NCBI GenBank assembly: GCA_023627715.1
Contig: JAMAHW010000089.1
Location: 1-64,000 of the forward strand
Reading direction: 5' to 3'
Length of the DNA: 64,000 nucleotides
Source of the DNA: Periconia sp. R9002
Taxonomy: Eukaryota > Ascomycota > Dothideomycetes > Pleosporales > Periconiaceae
Shown: in pieces, positions 1 to 9,631 of the stretch
Numbering within the stretch: the stretch's first letter is position 1
Layout of the letters: each line of letters begins with the position of its first letter
The notes under the pieces: generated by a model
What the model was told of the DNA's origin: nothing
Seen by the model: the letters and a program-made list of their open reading frames with translations, nothing else
The model's database searches: none
Program-made: the position numbers and the translations under genes

Positions 1-1010
1 GGAGGGGAGTAGTTGGGGGTTTAGAACGTGTATTATTTTCTCTTGTAAGGGAATAAATAATAGCTACTGCAGAAATAAAATAACTTGTCGTATAGATTTG
101 GTTGAGAAGCGCGAGAAATAGGGGCGGGGGGGGGGGGAGGGACAGGGGTAGGTGGTGAGGGTAAAGGTGTTGTGGTGGGGGAGGAGATGAGGAAGGAGGA
201 GTTGGAGAGGATTTTGAGTTCCGGGTATGGGAGGGTGAGGGTGTGATGGGGTGAAGTCTTTTGTTTTTGGTTTGTGTGGGGTTTTTGGGTTTTTTTGGTG
301 TGAGAGGATATATACCCCGCAACGTCTTTCCTTTTTGATATATATATACATATACCCTCCTTGTACAGCTTATATACTTACATAAATATACCCAACTTTC
401 CTTGCACATCTCCTCCTAACTCCTCCTCTTCTTCTTCATCTCTAGTTCGGCTCGATTCGTTGGTTAGTATATCATTTCTCCCTAATTTCTATAGTACATA
501 CAAAAAGACATAAGGGAAGAAGGCGTACATCCATACATACATGACAAAATAACATATCCCACCCAGCGACGAACAAACAAGTATACCTATCAATACTTGA
601 ATACATGTATGTGGTACATGGAGATAGGCGTACGAATCGTGATTTTTTTTTCTCTTTTTTTGGTGGTAGAATGGATGTGTTGGGCGTAACTAAGGAGTGG
701 GGTGGGAGTGGAAGAATGGGATGTTTACTTGGGTAGGTACATAGGTGGGTGTTAGGTGGATGAATGGGAAGTATGATTGGTATGCAGGTATGTGGGGAAG
801 AGAATGTCGGGATTTGTTTGACAGAGCAGAAGTTGGGTAATTGTTTTAGAGTGAATAGTGGTTGCGTTAGTATGTAGGGAGGAAGGGTAGTTTGCTTAGT
901 TATTTAATATTTATTTAGTTCTTTCAAATATAATATTTCTTTTTATTTTTAGGTTAGGTATAGGGAGTGCTAGTCAGGGGAGAGAGAGGAGTGATATCTT
1001 CATTATGGGG

Positions 1011-1148
1011 GGGCGTTAACAGCTTTCTTTATTCCAACACACTACCCAGGTACATATTTAACAGTATGTAGAAAGTACGTTAAAGAGGCTGTTTGTTGAA
1101 CAGTGTCTTTTTTTTTAAAGTAGAAAAGTGCGAGTTAACACACTGTTC
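1011..1148 (-). repeat. MITE-like repeat, copy 1
   Basis: Read on the minus strand, this stretch matches 10886-11060 in order: a GTGTTAA..CGCACTTTT end, an ACCTCT/ACGTACTTT middle, then an AATAAAGAAAGCTGT.AACGCC end. The two ends are imperfect inverted repeats of each other (GTTAAC core, about 20 bp). The copy is about 140 bp and has no coding capacity. A target-site duplication is not clear. I infer a small non-autonomous DNA element whose family is unknown. Confidence 0.6.
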
Positions 1149-1204
1149 TGAATACCAGCTAAAACTCATCATGTACCTATGTAGGTACGGGGAGGAGTTA
1201 TGTA

Positions 1205-1225
1205 CCAGGCACGTGACGTGCCTGG
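1205..1225. repeat. Near-perfect palindrome with E-box core
   Basis: Two 10-base arms, CCAGGCACGT and ACGTGCCTGG, flank a single G. The sequence contains CACGTG, the bHLH E-box core. It sits about 310 bp beyond the gda1 stop codon, in non-coding DNA. It could form a hairpin or bind a dimeric protein; neither can be shown from sequence. Confidence 0.6.
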
Positions 1226-1535
1226 GGGATTGGTTTCAAGGCAGTTGATTGATGACATCGACACGAGCTCTACCAGGATACTCTTTTCGTTCCAACCTTT
1301 CTTTTCTCTTTTCTTATTTAAATGATTTTGATCCGAGATAGATACTATTCCGTCTAATGTTCCTTTTCCCTTTCTCTCCCGTCCCAAAAGCAATGCCAAC
1401 TAACCTACCCAGTTGACTCAATTCTATATCATTACTGGAAAACAAGGGGGTGAAAAAAGAGAGAGAACGAGGGCCAAAAAATCGGTTTACATAAGCGGAA
1501 GTTTCATCATCGTCTTGATCTGATCGATCGTTCGT

Positions 1536-3440
1536 CTATTGGATTTGCTTAATCTTGCATGTCCATCCAGAGCCCTTTTCGAGGAGGGGAAGACTATGTG
1601 TAACGTTAGTGAATGATGGTTCACAGGAAATAAGAATCCGTGAAACAGGATAGGAAGAAGAATGAACATACCTAGCACCCAAACACCACCCCAACTCATT
1701 ACCCTTGATCTTCTTAGCGATCTTGACCTCGCGGTCAATGGGCATCTCGTAGCCAGTGTGCAGGAGCGCGAGCTGGAAGTTGAGATCGAGGCACCACTCA
1801 GGACGGTCCTTGAGCTCGGCGACGGCGCCCTCGATGCTGTGAAACACGTCCCAGGCCTGCTCGCCGTGGCACACGCGGTTGGTGAGGTCGCGGAGCTCGG
1901 CGAGGGAGAACGACTCGGGCATGCCGAGCGGCTGCGTGCGGTCGAAGAAGTAGGAGAAGAGGTAGACGTCCTCGCGCGCGAACGTCTTCTCGAACGAGGG
2001 CTGATGCACGCCGCGGAAGGCGCATGGTGCGACTTTGCACTCGGCGTCCTTTTGGAGTGTCTTTTCGGCGATGCCGCGGCATGTTGCCGGGGCGGCGCTC
2101 GCGGGGCCCGTCATGTTAACTGTCCTCTTTTCGCCGAGAGGGTGGTCCTTGGGGAGGTGGACTTCTACTTTCTTGCTCATGCCCGGTGCGATGCAGGGGT
2201 TGATGATGGGTTTCTTCAGCCAGTCTTCGGTCTCGGCTTTCTTGTTCTCCTTGTAGATCGAGTCCAGAACGGCAGAGTGGAGGTTGTTGCGTGCTTCCAT
2301 GAGACCGTAACCAAGGTATGAGTGTTGGTAGAGCTCGAACTCGCGTCCGCCGAATTTGAGCGCGTACTTGTGATCACCGTCTTTGAGTTTCTCTGGCATG
2401 CCGCCGCCAGCTACTTCGGGGAACGTGGGCTGGAACACAATCTGGGTGGAGCCACCGCCGAGATCCAGAACAGCAGCAGTAGGTGTCTTGTCCGGTCCAC
2501 CGATCTTGCCGAGTAGGTAGTTTGCCGTGATCCAAGCGTAAACACCCTCTTGCTCGCCGGGCATCACTTGTACACCGCCCTGCTCCTCCGACACAACGGG
2601 GAAGGGGTATTGGGTTTCGAGACGGGTGCGCACCGCTTTGAGGATCTTGTCGCTCATTTCGTCGCCGAGTTTGCGGAGACCAGCGGTGGCCTTGACCGCG
2701 ACAGGTGTGCAAGCCTGGTATGCTTCGGGCACATTCTTGACAGCTACATCCATGAGGACATCCAGACTCTTTGCCGCACCCTCGGCATCTCCCGCGTATG
2801 AAGAAAGCCCTGAGCCGCCCTCCTTCTTCTCAGTCATTTTGAATACCTCGTTCTCGAGCTCGGGGGTGGGTCCGCAGTTGTTGAATTTGTACACGTGGAT
2901 GCGCGAGCCGGTGCTGCCAGCATCGATCATGAGAGCATATTGAATCAGCGGCTTGTCTTTCGAGTACGACTTTGTGCACTTTGCCTCTGCACCGGGCGCA
3001 GCTGTGTTGCCGTCTTTTGATGGCGACAAAGCACCTGTTCACAATGTCAGTTTCTCGCTCCTATAATCCTATAACTCTATACTTGTTGTAAACGGGTAGG
3101 GCAAATTCAACTCACCGCCAGCCTTTGACAGACCATCTTTAGGCGCGATGAAGTACAGGATAAGGATGATGAATGCAATTATCCCCCCTGTCTTCAGAAA
3201 CCGCGCTCGCTGACCCCCATTCATGGCGGACCCTTTGTATTCGTTCATAAGGCTGTTGGAGGGGACGGAGCGGTGACCGTGTGCGCGTCGATCGGGTTTC
3301 TCGTAGGGGTCGTCGTCGTCGTGAGCGGCGTCGATGTTGCTGCGAGGCAAGGAGACGGAGGTGCGTCGTCGAGTGCCACCGGGGAAAGAGAAATAGGACC
3401 AGATTCCAGGACGCCGTCGGACGTCAACTCCGCTTGACAT
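1536..3440 (-). CDS. gda1: Golgi guanosine diphosphatase (GDA1/CD39 family)
   Basis: Type II membrane enzyme that hydrolyses GDP to GMP in the Golgi lumen, allowing GDP-sugar/GMP exchange for glycosylation. Exons on the minus strand are 3440-3116, 3034-1672 and 1593-1536, giving 581 aa; both introns are GT-AG and keep frame. Residues 84-100 form the single membrane anchor after a basic cytosolic tail. The apyrase conserved regions are visible in order: DAGSTGSRIHVY, KATAGLRKL, GVYAWITANYLLG, LDLGGGSTQIVF and the HSYLGYGL region. Six or more lumenal cysteines support a secreted fold. The last exon encodes only SLPLLEKGSGWTCKIKQIQ after the split codon. An internal Met at residue 73, close to the anchor, is an alternative start. 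Length and motif order fit fungal GDPases. Confidence 0.93.
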
Positions 3441-4541
3441 GTGAGGGTAGCAAGAAAGGGTCTGGTAGCAAGACTAGGGACTCATGGAATAGGTCGTGAG
3501 TAGTATGGAGGCTAGGCGGTGGGTTAGCAGGGACGCTAGAGTGTATGTATGCGGATTCCCGCTCCTTAGATAACTAGGTAAGGCAGCAGGAACATACACC
3601 TCCAATCCGCAGGGACCAATTGATGAAGACGTACAGCAAATTGAGTTCCAAAAAGCTCCTGGAAACGTGTCGTCTCGTGTGTTCGAGGCGCACTCTGACA
3701 CAAGATTGGCGTTGTGTTCTTTTGCTCCACAGTCCGAGGCTTGGCACGAGTACGAGCTGATGTTGGAATGAGACGGGATGTGATTGGTGCGGAGCCGTCT
3801 TACTTCGCCGCCCTGCTATCTTTAGTCCTTCTCCTTAATGCCTGCGTCTCCTCCAGTAAACCATAAAAAATTGACAAAACTCAATTTTTGCATAATCCCG
3901 TCGTGGCCTTGTTAGACGGCGTAAGCCGTGATTAATCGCTCGCAACATTTGAAGCCAAAATAAATGTGTCTGGACAGCGTCGCATCGCAGGTAAGTCCAT
4001 TACTATGTACAGGTAACATGTAACACAATCATGTAAATTTTCGAAGTTTCTGACTTCTCGTTTTATTTATGTAGAACAAATGTGTAGTTTTACAAATCAG
4101 AAATGGTACTTGGAAAGCTTTTGTTCGCTGGAGGTTTTCTATCCAGGGGTAATGTATCGTGCTTGTAGATCAATTGAACATTTGAATATATACGGCAAAT
4201 AATTCAATGACGAGAATGAACACAGCTCGATTGCAAGAGCAAATGTGGGCGAACCAATACTGTTAATCAAGTCATAGAAGCTGGAAGCGGAAGTACCTGA
4301 ACCAAGGCTGAGTTCTTGGGACCTCATGTTGCTAATTGGTGCGAGTATTGGGGTGCACTACTCTGAACGGCAGACTCGTACCAAGTAGTGCAGTACTCAT
4401 CATATAAGTTCTATTGCTTTCCCACACAAGTAGCTACCACTTTATTATCTTGAATTCCAATCACCAACATCCTTTCTCACAAACACATACTAAAAAAGTC
4501 CAACGCAACTTATTGCGAACGCTGTTCGACAACCAACAGAG
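3441..4541. other. Intergenic, probable gda1 promoter
   Basis: No coding region is supported. The first few hundred bases should hold the gda1 promoter and 5' leader. A perfect hairpin (arms AAAAATTGA and TCAATTTTT, 6-base loop) lies at 3866-3889. The part before 4541 is C/A-rich and resembles a fungal 5' leader for the gene at 4542. Confidence 0.5.
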
Positions 4542-5347
4542 ATGAATCACTTGATATCAACTGCTACGAGGACGGTCTTCTGCTAAAGATCTCCTTTGCC
4601 TCTTACGAGCACTATACTCAACGCTCTTCATCGAAAGAACATGGGCCTCAACGCTGTACCTCCAACAAATACGATCATCAACACCCTTTCTCAAAGGAAC
4701 AAGACCACCAAAGCGCGTCTTCAACCAAGCACAATTACCAAGGCCGTTTCTCGAGCAAATACGACGCCAAGAAATGTCCATTGGCAATGTGATCCCACAC
4801 ACGCCGACTTCAAATATTCCAAACGTCTCTCTTCGGGCACTGACTACTATCCAATTTGTACCACGGTTCTGTTTTGTTCAACACAGATAACTCTTGTCGC
4901 GATGGCATTTATCGAAAATTTAGAATGTCGAAGATGTAAGGCTGAGAAAACCGAGAAGAAAGGCAAGATGAGCAGCACCAAAAAACAGCCAGAAGACAAT
5001 GATACTACTTGGTAAGACCGACCTCTTAAACCACTTGTGTAAGCCTCGATCGACCTCTGACCTAGAACAGGTATACATGGAGTTTTTTTTAGTGTTAAGA
5101 CACATAGGCTGCAACGGATACTTTGATTGATAGGTTGAGTCTAGGGGAGACGATATTATGGAATCTGCGGAGAACTGTGATGAATTTCAAAGCTGTAGGC
5201 GATAGTCTTGTGGTCTGCCATCTTTTCGGAGTTGGCGTGCTTTGTTTGTTGGTCGTGGTATCACTCTTCTCTGGGATACGGAGGCTCATATGTATTAGTA
5301 TTGATGTATTCTATAGAAGTTTCCCTCTAGGGTGGGGAAACATGTAA
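4542..5347 (+). pseudogene. Broken paralog of the 5920 membrane protein
   Basis: Starting at ATG 4542 the frame reads MNHLISTATRTVFC and then meets a TAA at 4584. The same frame then stays open to 5011, where a TG|GTAAGA donor can be joined in frame to an acceptor at 5133 (exon 5134-5347). The second exon gives one strong membrane segment (LVVCHLFGVGVLCLLVVVSL). This layout, and the N-terminus MN.L.ST...R, repeat those of the gene at 5920, so I infer a tandem duplicate that has acquired a stop. Alternatively, translation starts downstream of the stop, or an unrecognised short intron removes it. The function is unknown. Confidence 0.4.
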
Positions 5348-5655
5348 TATTAATATCTTTGGTCCTGCCTGTGTCGATACCCATGGTAATATTACTCTGT
5401 GATGATCAACTCAAATTCCAAATTCATTGATATCGTTGGACTTGATTTCGGTAACTTCCGACTCTAGTTGCGCATTTCCGACTTCCGACTTCATATAGCT
5501 TCCAGTCATCGAAGAAAATGGAACAGAAGCTCGATGAATCAGAAGATATCGGCCACTCAAACCCAGGACATTGGCAATCGAACTGAAGTCATCACATCAT
5601 ATCTAACAAATCACTGCGCTATTGGTTATGTTGAACTCCAGGTACAGAGTCATTT

Positions 5656-5754
5656 GTTACCGAGACACCACGTAGTGTGGCGTATTGAGACACTGATGAT
5701 GTACTTAACCACCCGAGTTACATTTAACCAACTTTGTATTCGCGATATATCTTA
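5656..5754 (+). repeat. Diverged direct repeat, left copy
   Basis: About 98 bp that align along their whole length with 6686-6784. The shared order is ACC/GTCGAGA.AC.ACGT.GTGTGG, GTAT.GAGACA, GTACT.TAACC, AGTTACAT and CGCGATATA. Most differences are C/T or G/A transitions. The two copies lie upstream and downstream of the gene at 5920. Confidence 0.75.
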
Positions 5755-5805
5755 CCCTATTATCACGGTATCATCACCTACGTACCCTCATCCCACCTCA
5801 CCACA

Positions 5806-5814
5806 TATATAAAG
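5806..5814 (+). promoter_or_regulatory. TATA box of the 5920 gene
   Basis: TATATAAAG lies 106 bp upstream of ATG 5920 and is followed by a C/A-rich leader typical of fungal 5' untranslated regions. Confidence 0.5.
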
Positions 5815-5919
5815 ACACTCACCTTGTCACATCCAGTCCAAAGTTTTCTACCCGTCTACACACCTCTCTCTGAGCACGCATCAACCGAACACAACAACAA
5901 ACTATCCTACCTCCTCAAG

Positions 5920-6570
5920 ATGAATCGTCTTTTTTCAACCACAGTCAAGCGCGGCTTCCGCACCACGTCCCAGCTGCCTCGCGCAACTACAATTGCAAAC
6001 CAAAACCGGCGGCCAACAATATTCCCTTTTCTCCGAACACAAAACACCACCATTCACGACCAGCAGATACGTGGCTATCTGTCCTCAAACTACGAAACAA
6101 AATTTTCTATACAAGACACCACAACCATGTCCAAAATCAGCAAAGACACAAAAGAAATCCTGGGCATTGTGAAGGCCGGCGGAAATCGCAAGCAAGGTAC
6201 TCTATTCAGTGACACGTCCTTTTATTTCCGGGAGCCAAGCGTTGAAAACGGGAGCGTCGCCATCGAACGGATCAGAAGGAATACGGAAGAGGCGCTGGAA
6301 GTTTTGAAGAAGAGAGAATTCCGTCGGGAACGTTTTCGAGAACGTGTTCGAGAAGGTGTTCGAGGCGTATTTGGAGCTTGTGTGATCATCGTCAGCACCG
6401 TCGTCTTAATGGTATTAACGGCATTCTTGAAAGCAATTATCATCATAGGGATGAGATACGATAGCGAATATCAACGAGGCAGGGGCGAGAGCAATACTCA
6501 ACGAGACAGCAGCAAGAGCAATACTCCACGAGGTAGCAGCGAGGAAAACAAGAATGAGAAGAGCAAGTGA
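5920..6570 (+). CDS. Hypothetical protein, mitochondrial-type N-terminus, one membrane segment
   Basis: Single-exon ORF of 216 aa. I chose ATG 5920 (context CTCAAGATGAATC) over the upstream in-frame start at 5734 because the C/A-rich leader and TATA box fit it. The N-terminus (MNRLFSTTVKRGFRTTSQLP) is rich in Arg/Ser/Thr with no acidic residues, like a mitochondrial presequence. A basic helix (residues 100-140, rich in Arg/Glu) precedes one hydrophobic segment (VIIVSTVVLMVLTAFLKAII). The C-terminus has a short repeat of the RGES/SKSNT.RGSS type. I recognise no known family. A broken relative lies just upstream (4542-5347), and diverged repeats flank the gene. Confidence 0.6.
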   Translation: MNRLFSTTVKRGFRTTSQLPRATTIANQNRRPTIFPFLRTQNTTIHDQQIRGYLSSNYETKFSIQDTTTMSKISKDTKEILGIVKAGGNRKQGTLFSDTSFYFREPSVENGSVAIERIRRNTEEALEVLKKREFRRERFRERVREGVRGVFGACVIIVSTVVLMVLTAFLKAIIIIGMRYDSEYQRGRGESNTQRDSSKSNTPRGSSEENKNEKSK

Positions 6571-6685
6571 TGCATGAGGGTTGGTTCAACCAGGACAGCA
6601 ATCACGTAAGTACCGCACGATATCCAAGCTAAAACATGCCCTCAGTATTAACTGGCTTTTGAAATCTAGGTAAAGTGTTATATAT

Positions 6686-6784
6686 TGTCGAGATACTACG
6701 TGGTGTGGTGTATCGAGACATTAATAGTGTACTGTAACCGCCCTAGTTACATATCACTAAATTTGTACCCGCGATATAGGACTC
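6686..6784 (+). repeat. Diverged direct repeat, right copy
   Basis: Matches 5656-5754 in the same orientation. The ends (ATATATTGTCGAGATAC and the reverse complement of TACCCGCGATATAGGA) are imperfect inverted repeats, which suggests a small transposon remnant. Differences from the left copy are mostly transitions. Confidence 0.75.
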
Positions 6785-7000
6785 AGTTTAGGTTAGCTAT
6801 GTGTGTACTACTAGATGTATTTTACTCTCCTCTTTACTTTTGTAACATATAGATCTTAGTAAATGCTTGACATCGAATTCTTCGCGAATAGCAAAAAGAG
6901 ACACTGTGTTGATACACGAACCTTACTACGAGACAGTGTGAAAATCGAAATTAATTAATTTTTTTTTCCTACCTGTGAAGGATAAATTAAAAATAGTATA

Positions 7001-7255
7001 CCGTGACACGCGGGTGTGGAAATTGCCCGCACTTACAACACTTACCACTCTATATAACTCTTCAAGGGTCCCTTCTTCCTAAAACTAAAGTTTACTTGAT
7101 AGTTAATAGAATACTAGGAGAGTATTTCTATAAAATGATTTTGACTACTTTTTTATTAAATTTACTATTAAAAAAGATAGATATCTCTTATTATATACTA
7201 CAGGTTCTTATAGTGTTTTGTGAGGGGGGAATATTTTGACACCCGCGTGCCAGGG
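7001..7255. mobile_element. Tc1/mariner-like MITE with TA duplication
   Basis: The left terminal repeat is CCGTGACACGCGGGTGT (7001-7017). The reverse complement of the right end (7239-7255) is CCCTGGCACGCGGGTGT, so 15 of 17 bases match. The dinucleotide TA borders both ends (6999-7000 and 7256-7257), as expected for Tc1/mariner/pogo insertion. The 255-bp interior is very AT-rich, especially 7135-7215, and encodes no transposase, so it would have been mobilised in trans. Confidence 0.8.
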
Positions 7256-7471
7256 TAGCAATACTCTATAAAGATCTAATTCAATTCCGATTTCATACGA
7301 GCCTTACTACGAGATAGTATAGTGGACCGCGGATCCACGTTATATCGTTTTGTTCCGCCTTTCTCTGCAACCTTGGCTAGGAAGAGTCTCTCTCACACAC
7401 AACTATCAACAACAACTGTTATTCTGCCATATATGAATCCGTCCATTCTATTTACAATCAAGCAAAGAGTT

Positions 7472-8689
7472 CTACCTATACATATTGTCGTTAAGTGCGC
7501 GGTCGACAAGCTCTAAATGCTCATCTTCCAACACCAATACATCTGTAAAATGCTGTGGACCGGTTCTGCCTATCAACCAGTCCGGTGGGACTCTTAGGAA
7601 AGTATTACACCTTACCCTGCGATATGCCCTACAAACCTGCCCGTTTACGTAAAAACTTGCATTTCGCATTAGCCGGAGATACAGAAGTATGAGATTCCAT
7701 GATTTTCCATATTGGACATCACATCCAACCACTGCAAGATCGATGTCGTTCCCCAGATTAGAGGGCAACCAGGATTTATCACGCGACTTGATTTCGAGGA
7801 CGTTGACTCGAATAGAGAGGCCTACATTGGTCATGGTGAATGGCGCGAGATTGACCGGTTGCCATAAGCTTAGAGGTGGGGTGTTCTCAAAATCTGATGG
7901 TGACTTCGCAAAAAGTCCACTGTTGTTGTACTGGCCTCGCCAAACAAAAATGCTCTGGTCAAATGAAGTTCGGATAATCTCTTCTTGTAGCCTTCGAAAG
8001 GCCTTGACTCCGCCTTCGCCATAGATTACCGGCATGTGGATATTGAAGAGTCCCATCAAGCTGTACGCCCTGTCTTCGCTGCGGGTTGTCTGGCGCCTTG
8101 ATGCCCACGACATGCATTCGGCCGTACAGAAGGACCAAAGCATTCTTCTGTTCCTGAGAAGCCTTGAATTTATATTGGTGATCTCCGCAATTAGCTCCAC
8201 AAGATCCCCTTTGTCATCGATTGGGGTCCAATCTTCCGAGAAGAAAGCCCTTATCTTTGGGGCAATCAGTTCTTGCAACGTCCATCCCCGAGTAAACCAA
8301 CGACTGGGCTTTAGATGTCTCAGCCGCTGTTCTCGAGTTTCAGTCCTCCCCGCAAAGCTCGGGACGTCGGAAAGATAGATCAGACACTCCCCTGCATCGC
8401 GGTAGTAGCGGTACATTGAGTTGATAGCCTCTGACAGTTCGGCGCTGCTGCGCTTATCAATGCAGCAAGTATCGACCCAAGCGTACTGGTATCCGCGCGC
8501 TTTGGAAATCTCACAGAATTTCACGACTTTTTGAAATCCCGCTTTGACTTGGGCCGTTTCGCGGCCGCTCTGCATCTCGGAAAAGGATATCTCCTCGGTC
8601 CCCCACGTGTGGGAGAGAATGGCATATTGAGGAGTGTTTGTATCGAAAAATTCTTTGAGCTCAAGGGTAGCAGTGTCAAGGAGCCACAT
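7472..8689 (-). CDS. HET-domain (heterokaryon incompatibility) protein
   Basis: Single exon, 405 aa, starting at ATG 8689 (MWLLDTATLELKEF). HET domains trigger cell death when incompatible fungal individuals fuse, usually after activation by a partner. All three HET blocks are present: YAILSHTWG near residue 22, the AWVDTCCIDKRSSAELSEAI block near 70-90, and RGWTLQELIAP near 134, followed by FFSEDWTPI. The SEDRAYSLMGLF and IYGEGG motifs near 205-225 are typical of the HET-E/HET-D type N-terminus. No NACHT or WD40 repeats follow, so this is a short form. The C-terminal 130 residues are unremarkable. The target and allelic specificity cannot be read from sequence. Confidence 0.9.
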   Translation of the reverse strand: MWLLDTATLELKEFFDTNTPQYAILSHTWGTEEISFSEMQSGRETAQVKAGFQKVVKFCEISKARGYQYAWVDTCCIDKRSSAELSEAINSMYRYYRDAGECLIYLSDVPSFAGRTETREQRLRHLKPSRWFTRGWTLQELIAPKIRAFFSEDWTPIDDKGDLVELIAEITNINSRLLRNRRMLWSFCTAECMSWASRRQTTRSEDRAYSLMGLFNIHMPVIYGEGGVKAFRRLQEEIIRTSFDQSIFVWRGQYNNSGLFAKSPSDFENTPPLSLWQPVNLAPFTMTNVGLSIRVNVLEIKSRDKSWLPSNLGNDIDLAVVGCDVQYGKSWNLILLYLRLMRNASFYVNGQVCRAYRRVRCNTFLRVPPDWLIGRTGPQHFTDVLVLEDEHLELVDRALNDNMYR

Positions 8690-9631
8690 TGATGACTGTG
8701 AAGCATAGAGTCTATGGGAATTTGGCGTCCGACGATAGCGCAGTGTTTAACTGAGATGAAGTGACAAGTGGTCGATCCTATCAGTTTTCTGTCACCGTTT
8801 CTATCTCTTTGGGAGTTGTCTTCAGGTGGTGTTCTTTTGACCTGTTGCGGGGTAATGCATGACCAGCAGGCTGCACTGCGTTATCGGCTGCGAGGCTCGT
8901 TCTTTGAGCCTCACCGGTTAAACATCACGTGTTTAGATAACACTACTTAGGTATTATCCTTAAAAAGTAGCCATAGGATTTAGAGCTCGGAATGTGGAAG
9001 AATTACACTTCACATAGCTACCGCTAGCAGGAAACATGGCCAGCAACCCTGAGCCGTAAGGTTAGGCCCGGAGCGCTCGATTTGTTGGCGTGAAGGAACT
9101 GGAAAGACCCCTACCCAGGCCAGGGCTGGATCTCTGTTGTACCGATATTTGTATTTTATGTGCAATTATACATTTTTTCGCAATAGTGAAGCACTTGCAA
9201 TTCATCGATGGTTAGTGGTGGAACGAGAGAGGACGAAGTTGGGTAGGGGATAGTTATTGATGTTGTTAGAACTATAGGACAGAGTATATGTAACTTAGTA
9301 CTACATACAACCATCATGATAGCTATTACATCAGCCCCTTACCACCTGCGCTAAAAGCTACCTATGTGTCCGTCCTAGAGGTTACTATATTTTCACCAAC
9401 ATCGATACCCTAAGTAGTCTAATACTCTGCGGTTATTCGTTATATTTGATGAAGCAATTACACTATAGTAAAAAGACTAGCGTAATATAGTTTATAGTGC
9501 AGAGTGTCGTCGGCAGGCTGAGGAGGAGAAGGCCAGCCTTGGAATCGTATTGAACGCGTTCACCGCGTAAGTCTTGTTAAAAATTAACTATACTTTCGTA
9601 ACCTTGCAGCTAATTAGACGTGGGCAGGAAA
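8690..9631. other. Intergenic, HET gene upstream region
   Basis: No supported gene. A possible intron (CGC|GTAAGTCTTG ... TTGCAG, 9568-9609, with a TTAACTA branch-like site) suggests a 5' leader exon of the gene starting near 9632. Confidence 0.4.

Larger units (their letters stand above)
1..1535. other. Intergenic, no supported gene
   Basis: No reading frame here looks like a real protein. The first 330 bases are G/T-rich and C-poor, with a G run near 124-137. Around 900-960 the sequence is AT-rich. A MITE-like repeat lies at 1011-1148 and a palindrome at 1205-1225; both are listed separately. The stretch just downstream of 1536 probably holds the gda1 3' untranslated region. Confidence 0.6.
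6571..7471. other. Repeat-rich intergenic
   Basis: Contains the right copy of the 98-bp repeat (6686-6784), a 255-bp MITE (7001-7255) and two copies of a 24-bp sequence (6916-6939 and 7297-7320). No gene is supported. Confidence 0.7.

Noticed and set aside
1662..2943. Open frames of up to 219 codons on the plus strand
   Set aside because: They are antisense shadows of gda1, whose apyrase motifs are clear on the minus strand.
7689..8378. Two plus-strand open frames of about 110 codons
   Set aside because: Antisense to the HET gene; no family features.
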